Of a stretch of 64,000 nucleotides of DNA, positions 41,101 through 62,398 are shown in pieces. A program made the translations under genes and the position numbers. Under the pieces are notes generated by a model. It made no database searches, had not been told where the DNA came from, and saw only the letters and a list, made by a program, of their open reading frames with translations. Each line of letters begins with the position of its first letter. Within the stretch, counting starts at the first letter, position 1. Location: positions 9,652,081 through 9,716,080 of the forward strand of contig OY759263.1 of the NCBI GenBank assembly GCA_963662155.1, given 5' to 3'. This DNA is from Lamellibrachia columna (Eukaryota > Annelida > Polychaeta > Sabellida > Siboglinidae).

Positions 41101-44100
41101 GGCTTCCCAGTTACTGCAATAGTAAGCACACTTATCAATCACAAGTATTGTAGCATAGTGCAAATAGAGCAGGACATGCAGACTGAAGTTTGACACAAAC
41201 ATTCACATTTCAAGTGATTGGAGATGGTAAAATAGCGTGCCTTGTATGCCTACGGAAATATTGACCCATTCTTACTCCAGCGTAAGAATGACTGGCTCTA
41301 AGTGTTGGTACAGCAAAACGGAAAAAGAAAATAAGGTTCGAGTTATAAAGAGATTTGAAGATGGATATAATAACTGACAAAATGTTGAAACCATTGTGAC
41401 TCGGAAAATCTGATGATTCGACCAATTCAAAGTGTTATTAACTTTGGTTGAATGACTGGCTCTAAGTGTTGCAATATAAAAGAACTACTGCATGAAGAGG
41501 AGCAACCATGCAGTATTGTTATGACCAAAGCATTAAATTTACACCACGCCCCTCCAACATTCATGGCTCAGAGCATGTCACACTTTGTCCCTGGCAGATC
41601 TGTTCATACAAACACCATTTTAACTTTTATTGAAGCATCCAGCCAGGCAGCAATTGCTGTGCAAAAGCTGTTCGTTACTATAATTCAATCACTGGAATCT
41701 TATCAGGTACTCATTTATACAGATGAATGAATGGAGGCATAGTAGGCGAATGAAACTGCCCCAAAAGCAACAGGTGGACTCGCACAGGGAGTCACACCAC
41801 GTGCCTCTTTTGATTGACTGTCCGGTGTCTTAACTGCCAAGCTATTGTGTACTCGATATCACTATGACCATTCAGACCGATTGGTACTGTTGAAATGAGG
41901 ACTATAATGTCAAATACATCCAGCATGCATGACTCCAACACATTCAGTCTTACCTTTTAAGAAATCTTCAAACTCCATCACAGGTACATGCTTTGCAAGA
42001 CTTGCAACATCAAAGAAATGCGACCACCGAACCTGCAGCTGATTGACGTTTGATTTCCAGTGATACAGCCTCCCCCAAGGTGGCAGCACTAGTGTAAATG
42101 GCTCTTTATCATTGAGCAGTTTAACGAGATTTGCGACACGCATGTAGACGTCCCTACGTAAGTTGAAACCTTCACCGGGGTTAACTGAATAGAGCACATA
42201 CCTGCAGACACAAAAGTTTTGCAACCATTCAACTAGTGTTCAGTGTCACTAGGTACCCTGATAATTGAAAACTGGTTATCAAAATACAGAGTTCACTGGG
42301 TTGATGATATACGATTTATAATGCTGCGACATGTAAATAGAGTTCACGAGGGTCGTGAACTCATAATTATGGGTCCACAACTGAGGCTCCTTTTAAATGT
42401 TTAGTTTTCACATGGTAATTGGGAGTTCAATGGGGGTTATGAATTCTATGTACATGTCATCAACTCGTATTCAAGAGAAGTACATGACTGTATTCGAATG
42501 CAGCATAATAATGCTAATTATACACTGGTATTGATAAGCAAATCCTACCATTTAACATTTTGTAAAATTAAAACATAATTTACATTTCAGGTGTATGTGC
42601 ACTGTTAATGCAACATTGTAACTGCTGACGTAAACTCTATGTAATGTTTAGGAAAGATCGAATAGGAAGAAGGGGCGGGGGAGTTATTTTATATGTTAAA
42701 GAATCTATTCAGGCTTATGAAATAAAACTAGAAAGGGAAGCAGATTGCGATGAAGCTGTTTGGTGCAAAATTGTTTCAGGTAATTCAAAATTAACTATTG
42801 GATTAGTTTACCGAAGTCCAAACATAAACGAAGAGGACAACACAAAAATAAAAACCGCTATAAAGGAAGTTAGTAAAGGGGAATGTATCATAATGGGAGA
42901 TTTTAACCATGGACACATACAATGGAATTCTCTAGAGAGCACAGGGATTGAGGACCAACAATTTCTATTTTTAATCCAGGATAGCTTTCTTACTCAGCAC
43001 GTACTAGAACCAACCAGGGGAGAAAATGTATTAGATATAGTTTTGTCATCACAAAAAGAATTAGTGGACAATGTAAAAATATTTGAACCATTGGGTAATA
43101 GTGACCATAATCAAATACATTTTAACATCAATGTAAAATCAGAAAGTAAAAATAAGAAAACGTACAAGAGAAACTTCCACAAAGGTAACTACAAAGATAT
43201 GAGAAAATACTTGGCAAAGCTAGATTGGAATAACATGCTGATGAATAAGACCGCAATTGAATGTTGGAATATTCTAAAATATGAAATTGAGAGTATCATC
43301 GATAAATTTGTTCCCTTCCAAAAACAAGGAAAATGGTGTAGAAAGAAACACTTGTCAAAAGAGGCTATTAGAAAAATAATGCTAAAACAAACTATGTGGA
43401 GGGTTTATAGGCGTACCAGAAAGGACGAAGACTATGCAAAATACAAAGAGGCACTTAATGCAGCTACAACTGAAATCAGACAATCTAAAAGAAGCTATGA
43501 GCAAAAACTAGCATGTAACATAAAAAATGACAGCAAGAGTTTTTATGCATATGTCAGGAGTAAACAAAACGTACAAAACAAGGTTGGACCTCTAGAAGAC
43601 AGTGCTGGAAATATAATATCACAGGGGTTTTTAATGGCGGAAGACCTAAATGGTTACTTCAGTTCAGTGTTTACCAAAGAAGATATTAGTTCATTACCAG
43701 TTGCTGATGCTAAATTTCAGGGGGCTAAATCTGACTATTTAGGTCCGTTAGTTGTAACTCCAGAATTGGTAGCTAAGAAAATAAAGGCAATGAAAGATAA
43801 CAAATCACCGGGAGTGGATGGGATTCCTCCAAAATTACTAATGGAAACAGTAGAACAAATCAGTATACCACTTGCAAGAGTATTCAACTTGTCATTAAAA
43901 GAGGGAGTTGTTCCGTTTGAATGGAAAGAAGCAAACATCATACCATTATTTAAAAAGGGTTCGAGAAATAAGTCAGAGAATTACAGACCAGTGAGTTTAA
44001 CGTCAGTGATTTGTTAATTATTAGAAAGGTTAATTAAAGACCATATGGTGGAATTCCTCGTTAAGCATAAATTATTAAATTCATCTCAACATGGATTCCT

Positions 44101-45733
44101 TAAAGCGAGGTCATGCTTAACAAATATGTTATGTTTTTTGGAAGAAATCACTAAGTGGATAGACGTGGGATCGCCAGTAGATATTATCTACTTAGATTTT
44201 CAGAAAGCTTTTGACAAAGTGCAACATCAAAGATTACTACTTAAATTAAAAGCCCATGGTATCGGGGACAGCATAACTGACTGGATAGAACAATGGCTGA
44301 CTGACAGAAGACAACGAGTTGTAGTAGATGGAGAAGTTTCAAATTGGAAATCGGTTTTGAGTGGGGTACCTCAAGGATCAGTATTAGGACCTATATTATT
44401 CTTAATTTATATCAATGACTTGGACGACAGTATAACAAGTAACGTACTGAAATTTGCGGATGACACAAAACTGTTTAGAAAGGTTAATACTGATGGTGAT
44501 AAACAACATTTACAAAACGATCTAGACAGATTAGTGAAATGGTCTGAGAAATGGCAGATGTTGTTCAATTTTGGGAAATGTAAATGCCTACATACAGGAC
44601 ATAGGAACTTGAATGTAAACTATAAAATGGGAGATACTGTTCTGGGTACTACTGTAAAAGAAAAGGACTTAGGAGTTACAATAAGCGCTGATATGAAAGT
44701 TTCAGAGCAGTGTGGTATTGCAGCTTCAAAGGGTAATCAAATTCTTGGATTGATTAGAAGAAACATAACATACAAGGGAAAAAAGTTAATTATACCTCTT
44801 TATAAAGCAATAGTTAGACCTCATTTAGAATACTGTATACAAGCATGGAGACCATATCGTAAGAAAGATATAGATACGCTTGAACGCATACAAAGGAGAG
44901 CAACTAAAATGATTCCAGAACTGAGAGACCTTAGTTATGAAGAACGCCTGAAAGAATGTGGTTTAACAACTCTAGAGACAAGGAGGTTAAGAGGAGATCA
45001 GATTGAAGTGTTTAAGATATTGAATGGGTATGAAAATATTGATAGAAATATGTTTTTCTCACTCAAGAAGGATAGCAGAACTAGAGGACATGAGGTAAAA
45101 TTAGTAAAGGATCAATGTAGATTGGACATCAGGAAGCACTCGTTCTCACAGAGGACAATAAATGAATGGAACAAATTGTCTACAGATTGTGTAACTGCTA
45201 GCAGCGTGAATATGTTTAAAAACAAGGTTGACACATATCTCAGGAGGGCGGGTTATAAGTAGATGAACATTGTTGGACTCTCGATAAGCCAATGGCTTCC
45301 TTGTCCACTTGCCATCTGGGCCTTTGGCTTGGATGGCAAATCTTGTTAAAGAGTTAGTTAGAGGCAGAGCAGTGCCGTTAGGGCTTAAATTATAACCAGC
45401 TAAATAATTAAAGTGAAATAAAATGTATACATTTTTCTGATAACATTATCTGGTATAGTTTTGCATAAATTCAACCAAAGGCCATTCCTTGATAATTCGT
45501 CAAAACCACGTCAGCGCCTGCGGAATCTCCGGTCATAAAATATGGGCGATATTAGGGGTAATATTCTCGTAAACACACCTCATTCGTTTTGCAGGGCCGA
45601 ATTGAACATTCTGTTGATTACCAGCCTGGAAAGCGCCGCCATCAAAATCATCTTCACCTACTGTGTTACAGGTAAGCGTTAAAATAATATAAATTAAAAC
45701 TAAAACCACCGGGCATTGTGCCACGTAAACCAT
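32826..45733 (-). CDS. POFUT2: GDP-fucose protein O-fucosyltransferase 2
   Basis: POFUT2 adds O-fucose to folded thrombospondin type-1 repeats in the ER lumen (GT68). I assembled nine coding exons on the minus strand: 45579-45733, 41954-42201, 40989-41113, 40375-40505, 37705-37783 (or 37583-37655), 35831-35956, 35329-35509, 34272-34401, 32826-32982. All introns are GT-AG and all phases agree, giving 443 aa (family about 430). Exon 1 encodes a signal peptide (about residues 1-26); its ATG is at 45733. Family landmarks: [11 protein letters not shown] at 61-71, whose Glu62 matches the catalytic Glu of human POFUT2; [12 protein letters not shown] in exon 2; FWGYE in exon 4; HLNSTD in exon 6; GGPY and HLRR (303-306) in exon 7, whose Arg contacts GDP-fucose in the family; [15 protein letters not shown] across exons 8-9; and [15 protein letters not shown] plus paired cysteines near the C-terminus. 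Intron 1 contains an antisense LINE; other introns contain a SINE and small repeats. Exon edges are predictions. Confidence 0.95.
35013..35100. repeat. (AT)n microsatellite in a POFUT2 intron
   Basis: About 85 nt of AT between exons 7 and 8, with a short GA tract on its right. Confidence 0.95.
36525..36776. repeat. 33-34-bp tandem repeat, 8 copies
   Basis: The unit contains CAACCAATCACAGC followed by ATGGTGTTGTCACTAG-like sequence. Copies are spaced 33-34 bp. It lies in the intron between POFUT2 exons 5b and 6 and runs directly into a perfect-looking hairpin. Confidence 0.88.
36775..36853. repeat. Large hairpin: 37-bp arms, 5-nt loop
   Basis: The left arm (36775-36811) and right arm (36817-36853) are reverse complements with one mismatch, around the loop AACAC. 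The right arm resembles a diverged unit of the adjacent tandem array, so the hairpin looks like two units joined head to head. Confidence 0.93.
37583..37655 (-). CDS. POFUT2: POFUT2 alternative exon 5b (downstream copy)
   Basis: 73 nt, with its own CAG acceptor and GTAAGT donor and the same entry and exit phases as 5a. It encodes 24 residues ([10 protein letters not shown], then SEWSKEWWT), 18 of 24 identical to 5a. Ten of those 18 shared residues use different codons, so the copy is old yet conserved at protein level. The intron between the copies is only 49 nt. Confidence 0.82.
37705..37783 (-). CDS. POFUT2: POFUT2 alternative exon 5a (upstream copy)
   Basis: 79 nt, from a CAG acceptor to a GTAAGT donor. 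It enters in phase 2 and leaves in phase 0, encoding 26 residues ending [10 protein letters not shown]. It joins FLLKDVEST of exon 4 to SRRSMRF of exon 6, matching the family's order. Its neighbour 5b can replace it without changing the frame. Using both together would shift the frame. Confidence 0.85.
39910..40045. repeat. Dispersed repeat, copy 1 (POFUT2 intron)
   Basis: Begins GTACAGCAAAACGGAAAAAG and ends AACTTTGGTTG. The same unit occurs at 41308-41449 in a different POFUT2 intron, with small differences including an insertion. Confidence 0.9.
41287..41471. mobile_element. Dispersed repeat, copy 2, with 21-bp flanking duplication
   Basis: A 143-bp unit homologous to 39910-40045 is bounded on both sides by the identical 21-bp word that begins AATGACTGGCTCTAAGTGTT. 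This is the signature of an insertion with a long target-site duplication, as in retroposition. It lies in POFUT2 intron 2. Confidence 0.75.
41560..41857 (-). mobile_element. tRNA-derived SINE, copy 3 (diverged)
   Basis: Minus-strand, older copy in POFUT2 intron 2. The body words for GGCAGATCTGTTCAT and GGTACTCATTTATACAG are retained; the head is degraded. Confidence 0.75.
42635..45350 (+). mobile_element. 5'-truncated jockey/CR1-type LINE in POFUT2 intron 1
   Basis: A recent non-LTR retrotransposon, antisense to the host gene. It starts partway into the endonuclease and ends in a short 3' UTR after the stop at 45262 (TGTTGGACTCTCGATAAGCC, then GGATGGCAAATCTTGTTAAA). There is no poly(A) tail, as usual for this group. 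The exact 5' junction and a target-site duplication were not resolved. Confidence 0.9.
42644..45262 (+). pseudogene. LINE ORF2: endonuclease and reverse transcriptase, one nonsense codon
   Basis: About 872 codons in one frame, interrupted by a single TAA at 44015-44017. The N-terminal part is a partial AP-like endonuclease (GGGVILYVK, then MGDFN near 42893 and NSDHNQ near 43100). The reverse transcriptase follows with [43 protein letters not shown] and the catalytic KFADDTKLF near 44450. The C-terminal region ends in NEWNKLS and a short basic tail. The motif set fits the jockey superfamily (CR1/Rex1-like). The stop sits just before LLERLI, where relatives carry a sense codon; otherwise the frame is intact, which implies recent insertion. 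The 5' truncation means it is unlikely to be autonomous. It lies antisense inside POFUT2 intron 1. Confidence 0.9.
45351..45578. other. Remainder of POFUT2 intron 1
   Basis: Short non-coding stretch between the LINE and the exon 1 donor. Confidence 0.6.
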
Positions 45734-46003
45734 CTTCGATGACACTTCAAGAGATGAATGACTAGGCGGAGAGGCCGTTGTCAGGTGTTTTCCCGACTTA
45801 AGTGCGATCCGAGCCGCATCCGCGCAAGATAGCAGGTTTAAAATGGACGATTCCGCTAATTATCGCTTTCTCCAATATTTTATGTGATTGTTGATTTATG
45901 GTATTGGCATATGCTATATTAATTAGTGTGATTACAGTCATAGAAAGGGAAACATAATTCAAAAGTTAAAGTGCCAGGTATATTAAATTTGTTTAAGGTA
46001 TCA

Positions 46004-46925
46004 GGGAAGGCAGTGTTAGTTGAGCCATTTTTAATTTCTTTTGATGTCTAGGGTGCAATTATATTCACAAGTCAAAATTGTTTTACGCCAATAAACTATG
46101 ATTATTAATATATCATTTTATACCAAGAAAATATATCTAGCATGCATAGATAATTATATCTAGCTGATTTAAATAGGGTTGGTAAGTTGGCTCAACTAAC
46201 ACTTGATGTAGCCATAAGTTGAGCCACAGTGCAGATTAAGTTGCTAAATGCTTTATTTGCATAATTTATGTAGGCCTTGTACAAAAAATTCGCAACAACT
46301 CAGCCAACACATCTACCCAATGGGTACAACATGTCTTTGACAAGTCTACACGCTTAATTAATAAGTCAACACACTTAATTAATATAGACTTATAGGTAAA
46401 TCGCAACCAGTGTAACAAACTGCTGCTATGTTGTCTTGTAGCTATCCGACATCCCAATTTGCTCGGAAAAATGAATTCCTTGATGTATTTTGGGGTAAAG
46501 AATACTCGTCTTCGTTCTTTAACCTATGCTCAACTAAACCTCCCTTGGGTCTTGGGTGGCTCAACTAGCCCCATTTCGACAATTAAGCTTATTTAATTAA
46601 CTTCTCATTAATGCGTGAAGTGATGTAAATAATCTTCTTCTCTGTGCATATGTAAACCATTTGTAAGTGCACAGACAACAAAGTCTGGTCATGTGGGTTG
46701 ATATTTTACACACCAGAAGACATTAATCACAATTCCTAGTTTCGAAAAAAAAAACATACTTTTAGCTCACATTCTGGCCGTTGTGACAATTTAAAACTGA
46801 CAAACGTTACCTATTATATGTCAATCGTGTTCTAATAACATGTTCAATCACTGGGTGGTACCATGCAACTGTCACTGTTGTAGTTTCCTGGGAAATATGG
46901 GTGGCTCAACTAACACTGCCTTCCC
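46004..46925. mobile_element. Non-autonomous TIR element, GTTAGTTGAGCCA family
   Basis: The two ends are inverted and share GGGAAGGCAGTGTTAGTTGA plus four more bases. Internal words include GGCTCAACTAAC, AAGTTGAGCCAC and GGCTCAACTAGCCCC. The element is 922 bp, AT-rich inside and has no transposase frame. It lies between the POFUT2 and ABI genes. No convincing target-site duplication was found. Confidence 0.72.
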
Positions 46926-46929
46926 CGAA

Positions 46930-47160
46930 CTACAACATACACTCAGAAAAGATCCAACAAATACAACCAAACATGCACTGGACTATAACCCACAAGGAAA
47001 GAGAAGACAAGGAAGGCCAAACATCAACTGGAGACGCTCCACACTACAAAATATTGATAAAGGTGGTGTCACCTGGCAAGAGGCCAAAGCTCTAGCCCAG
47101 AAGAGAGTGTGGAGAAACATGGTTGACGCCCTATGCCTCTGAAGGGACCAAGAGGATTAA
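46930..47160 (+). mobile_element. LINE 3' fragment (C-terminal ORF2 tail)
   Basis: The frame reads a basic GRP-type tail (GKRRQGRPNINWRRS, then GGVTWQEAKALAQKRVWRNM and DALCL). This is characteristic of the end of RTE/craniofacial-development-type reverse transcriptase proteins. It belongs to a different LINE lineage from the copy in POFUT2, and directly abuts the right end of the TIR element. Confidence 0.75.
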
Positions 47161-48919
47161 GGAAGTAAAACTACAACATGGCACTCTGTGCATAACTGTT
47201 AGATTACAATTAGTTTGTTTTTATTAAGCGATGAAACATCGGAAGAAAACTCGGGGAATAATGATGTATTCATTCTCAAAAGAAAACAAATTTATAACAA
47301 TATATTAATTTTTAATATATGTTTACGTTATTTCAGGTATGTACATAAAATACCAACACAAATGTAATATACATGTCATGCATTAAAAGTATATGACCGA
47401 CTAATATAATAATTCTATAATAAATAGTATGAAAATAATTAAATTAGAGGATTGTCCGACCGTTCTACACAGTATAAAAGCTTACTATTAATTTACATTG
47501 AACATATTCATTGAAAGGTTTTATAGATGGCAAATTCATAACTTGCACAACAATGGAGCTTGTTTCCCAAGATCTTACCTTAACAAAATCAACAGCCATC
47601 ACTTCTGCCATGCTCAATGCATGGTTCTTACAATTCGACTCATCCATATTTTGTTCTTGTAGTTCAGATTTGTATGGTGAAGATGTACAACATATGCGTC
47701 GTTACTCTTTAGACAGGCATGGCATACACTCCAGGGCATTTTGGGTGAAAGGTAATGTTTCTGGAAACACGCATGCATGGGCATCCTTGTCTCATAACTA
47801 TGGGTCAAGCAGAAGATTCATGGGTGCACAGTTGCATCGAACAATGCCTGGCTGATTGAATTCCAGTGATGGAATGAACAGTTCTCACACACTGATATCA
47901 ATGTGGCTGAGTACTTCCCAGAAAGAATGTAAGAGTCACACTAACACAACAAACAAGGAGTAGGACACAAAAGCAAAACAACAGGTTTACAAGCACTATT
48001 TATTTACAAATCTCATCCCGAGAATATCTTCCGTCTAAGCAACGGGATAGACAATGACACATCTCCAGCAGACGTACTACTTACACTTCTGTATGTTGCA
48101 TGCATAATTATGATCTTAACACATCACATACAGTCAGTTTACTACTTTCTTCAGCAGTTAACAGCGTAACAAATATTTACAGAATAATAATTTCACCAAA
48201 AACTTAACAACGCAGTGGAGCAGGAGAAATAGGTAATTCCATACACAGCAATGGCAATACAACTTGTAAAAAAGCACAATCGACACTGGTTATAATTCCA
48301 CCTAGATTGGATTTAGACAATGACACAACAGCAAGCGAAATTTGCTGGGCTGTTGCTTTCACTGAAAATGAACACATTGACAATGCTCAAGTCGGTTTCA
48401 GAGAATTATAAAAGCTGACAGCTGTTATATAGTAATCTTTTAGTTGTTTTTCAGTAAATTTTACTTTTAAAATTCAGTTCCATTAACTTATGCTACAACC
48501 AGTTTTAAACAGTTACCTAATACCGAAACGATCTTGTTAGAGATGTAGCCATTACAAAATTGCACATTTTTTAATGAGTGCACCTGGATAATCTGTATTC
48601 CCTATTTAAATTTTCATATAAGAAAACTTAATTTTAATGTAAGTAATATTTAACTAAATGCTATATCACCATTATAGAAGAATATAAAAGTCTGTTTAGT
48701 TGACTAATAAATGAGACGTTTATCAACAAAATGTGTTATATCCATTTTGTACCTTTCTAGATAAATCATATTCACCAGTCAATAGTAACTAAAAACTCAA
48801 CTTATGTGATTTTGATATTTAATGCGTTTTGCAGATGAGGGCCTGAAATGTGCCCTAAGCATCACGACAAGTCACTGTAAATGCAAGTTCTGGCTACTTG
48901 AACCAAGCTGATGATGCGA
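47161..48919. other. Intergenic and probable ABI 3' UTR
   Basis: No separate gene seen. A short remnant resembling the SINE body lies near 47850-47930. On the minus strand an AATAAA word occurs at 48004-47999, about 0.9 kb past the ABI stop, and could be its polyadenylation signal. Confidence 0.4.
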
Positions 48920-59730
<10,811 letters not shown>

Positions 59731-59847
59731 GTTGCCCGAAATTAAAGTGTATGCAAGTACGCCATCTATCGGAAAAGTTAAAATACAATCGCTAGGTGGC
59801 TCTTTTGCTTATCCTCTGGGTTTCTCGGTCTCTCGGTCACTTGTTTT

Positions 59848-59895
59848 TTTTCTGTTTCCTCCCCCCTCTCTCTCTCCCTCCCTCCCTCCCTCCCT

Positions 59896-59928
<33 letters not shown>
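59848..59928. repeat. (CT)n/(CCCT)n polypyrimidine tract
   Basis: About 80 nt of CTC, CCCT and CT repeats, about 120 bp upstream of the ABI start codon, so within or next to its promoter. Confidence 0.9.
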
Positions 59929-60189
59929 GAATTGAAGAGGCACATTTACGGTGTTTCTGAATGTCATGCTTCAGGTGGGATATCGAAATATTTTAGGTTA
60001 CATTCCAAAACATCTTTGCGGCGAAAATGTGGTCTGCCGACTGACCTTTTTAGAGCATTTCATCATGTGCGTCTCTTCCCAATGTTTCTCGTTGATATCT
60101 GCAGCACCGAAGTCTTGCTTTGTGCAGTCTATGTATTCGGGGTGTATTTGGGGTGGGGTGGGGGGGGTTGGCATTTAGATATGAATTTT
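59929..60189. other. Spacer, no gene recognised
   Basis: Short frames only; no gene recognised. Confidence 0.5.
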
Positions 60190-60560
60190 CCGTGCAAACC
60201 GTTTGCGCCGCTGCATGGTAGCATGGCTCGCGGTAGAAGACAACTTTTGGCAGTCGGCAATTGTCCATTCGTACGTACAACGTGGCCGGTCCATGGGAGT
60301 TATCGCTTCAAAACCATGTTCTCGATGCTAGGCATGCCAGCACGTTCTAGAACATCGTTGTTGGTCTGACCGAGGATGTGTCGTAAGTGGCGAAGGTGGA
60401 CCTGTGATTGTCGCCAGATATGACGTTTGTATAGCGTGTACGTCTCCGAGCTGTAGAGGAGACACGACAAAACGACAGCGCGATAGACTTAGCATTTCGT
60501 CGCGAGTTTTATGTTACGTCTTCTCCTAGCCCGAAAGCGGCTCTTCAAAGCCGACCGTGT
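60190..60560 (-). mobile_element. Decayed LINE ORF2 fragment
   Basis: On the minus strand one frame reads AVVLSCLLYSSETYTLYKRH, then HLRHLRHILGQTNNDVLERAG, a stop, and LPWTGHVVR. This is the conserved post-RT block of RTE/craniofacial-type LINEs (LLYGSETW, LRHILGI, RWVGHVVRM). Internal stops show it is old. Confidence 0.8.
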
Positions 60561-60598
60561 CCGAACCGACCGTTTTTTGTAGACGTTGTCGTCGTTTA

Positions 60599-62398
60599 GG
60601 GGAGACCGGGGCTAGTCCGCCCCTGGGGCAAGTCCGCCATCCGGCTTTTTTCCGTGCATTTGCAGAATTTAGTAATTTCGGTCACACGACTAAGTCACAT
60701 GATCAGCAAACTACATGCAGCGGGAAACTGGCGTCCACGAGTTGCTGGCTGGAAAGTTGTGAGCTAGAAAACTAATTTTTTTGTATTGAAAGTATTTTTG
60801 TTCGATCAAATTGCAATACTTATAAGTGACATTGGTTAGACATTCTGAGTAAAGCCCTTATATCAGATATATTGTTTGGATCTTGCGTTGTTGCTCTATA
60901 CAGTGTCAGTGATTATTTAATTGCCCCCCCCCACCAAATATGTCTCTGTGTTGGGGCACGTCCGCCTATGTGCCACGGGGCAAGTTCGCCCCTAAGATAT
61001 CTGATATAAAATGCTCAGGATCACTTGTGAACATAAACCCACTAACACGCACTCTTATGAAGACTTCCAAGTGTCCAATTTAGTGTTATTTTCTAGTAAA
61101 AAAAGTGACGAGGCAAGATTTTTATTTAACAATTTTCTAGCCGATGCAGTGCCAAACCTTTTTTTTTGCTTGCCTGATTTATTTCATAGATAAAACATAA
61201 TTTGTGAGGTTTTTAAGTCGGTCTGTCACAAGCATGAAGTTTTTTTTACATAAAAATAAGAAAAAAAACTGCACTGTTCGTGTGTATTTGTTGTTTAAAG
61301 TACGTGTGGGGCGAACTTGACCCGGCCCCTGGGCGGACTTGCCCCGACATGGGACATGTCCGCCCATGCATGGGTAGGTCTACTAAGAGTCAGATTTGGA
61401 TATTGTCTTGTAACAGTTTTGCCATTTATTGATAGCACAAATGTGGGCAGGGTTGAAAAAAATCATGATTTTTCTATAACAAAAAATCGGATTTTTTTAC
61501 TTAAATCGGATTTATTTTATTTTTTTTATTTTTTTTAAATTTGGTATATAGATATTTATATAGATGTTTAAATTTGTAAACTCTTTCAAACATGTTTTAT
61601 TCAAATCGATTTGGGTTCTTGTCTTAACAGAGGGTACATGATTTTTGCTTATATAAAGACATTAGACAATGTCCACAAGGCCTCACCCCCTGTAGTTGCA
61701 TAATCTGTCTTGGAAAGTAAAACATGCTCTGTGTCTGTAGCAGTGCTAATTATTGTTTGCCTACAGGGGGGATTAGCACCTGTCCAGGGCTCTGTGTACT
61801 CTAAGGGTCTCTAACCAGAATACAAACTGGTACAGTATTAAACAACCGAGTCAACATACTGAATTGGTAAAAACTAGCACAAGCTATAAGTGGACTTTAA
61901 CTCGGGGCTTCTGTGTTGAAAAGATACTTCCTCTGGAAGACAAGTTTGTGTGGCTTCACTGCATTCAGAAAGGGAATAGCTCAAACATACACAATGTCAT
62001 AAAATATTTGACTATCAGGCTATCTGGTGACAATACAGCTACACAAGTGTGCGCACTTTGTGTTTTGTATTAAAAAACATACAAAACTTTGTTGATCTCG
62101 ATGCTTGTAAACAATTATTTGTGTTAAATTCATATAAATCAGCGATAAAAAAAACGGAAGTCAAAAAAAAAAAAAAAATCATAAATCAATGATTTATTTT
62201 TATTTTTGGAGTGATTTAAATCATGATTTAAATCAATGATTTAAATCAAATAATTTAAATCAAACAACCTTGAATGTGGGTGAGATATTTGCGTTAAATT
62301 TAAAGCCTAAACTGATCCTCTAGCTCTACAAATACAGGCTGTACAGTCTCCAGGTCTATTTGAGTGTCCAAGGGGCGGACTAGCCCATGTCTCCCCTA
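60599..62398. mobile_element. Non-autonomous TIR element, GGGCTAGTCCGCCCC family
   Basis: The left end is TAGGGGAGACCGGGGCTAGT and the right end, reverse-complemented, is TAGGGGAGACATGGGCTAGT; both continue into CCGCCCC. A TA dinucleotide borders both ends. Inside, GGGCAAGTCCGCC, GGGGCACGTCCGCC and GGCGGACTTGCCCC recur (60625, 60955, 61308-61370). There is no transposase frame. An 825-bp hAT-like element is nested within it. Confidence 0.7.
61448..62272. mobile_element. hAT-like element nested in the TIR element
   Basis: The termini are CAGGGTTG and, reverse-complemented, CAAGGTTG, flanked by a perfect 8-bp duplication AATGTGGG (61440-61447 and 62273-62280). Both ends are rich in ATTTAAATC/AAATCATGATTT words. 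A roughly 69-codon frame inside is not recognisable. Removing it would rejoin the older host element. Confidence 0.85.

Noticed and set aside
46000..46930. 8-bp or TTAA target-site duplication for the GTTAGTTGAGCCA element
   Set aside because: No duplicated flank could be found at any plausible boundary, so no superfamily is assigned.
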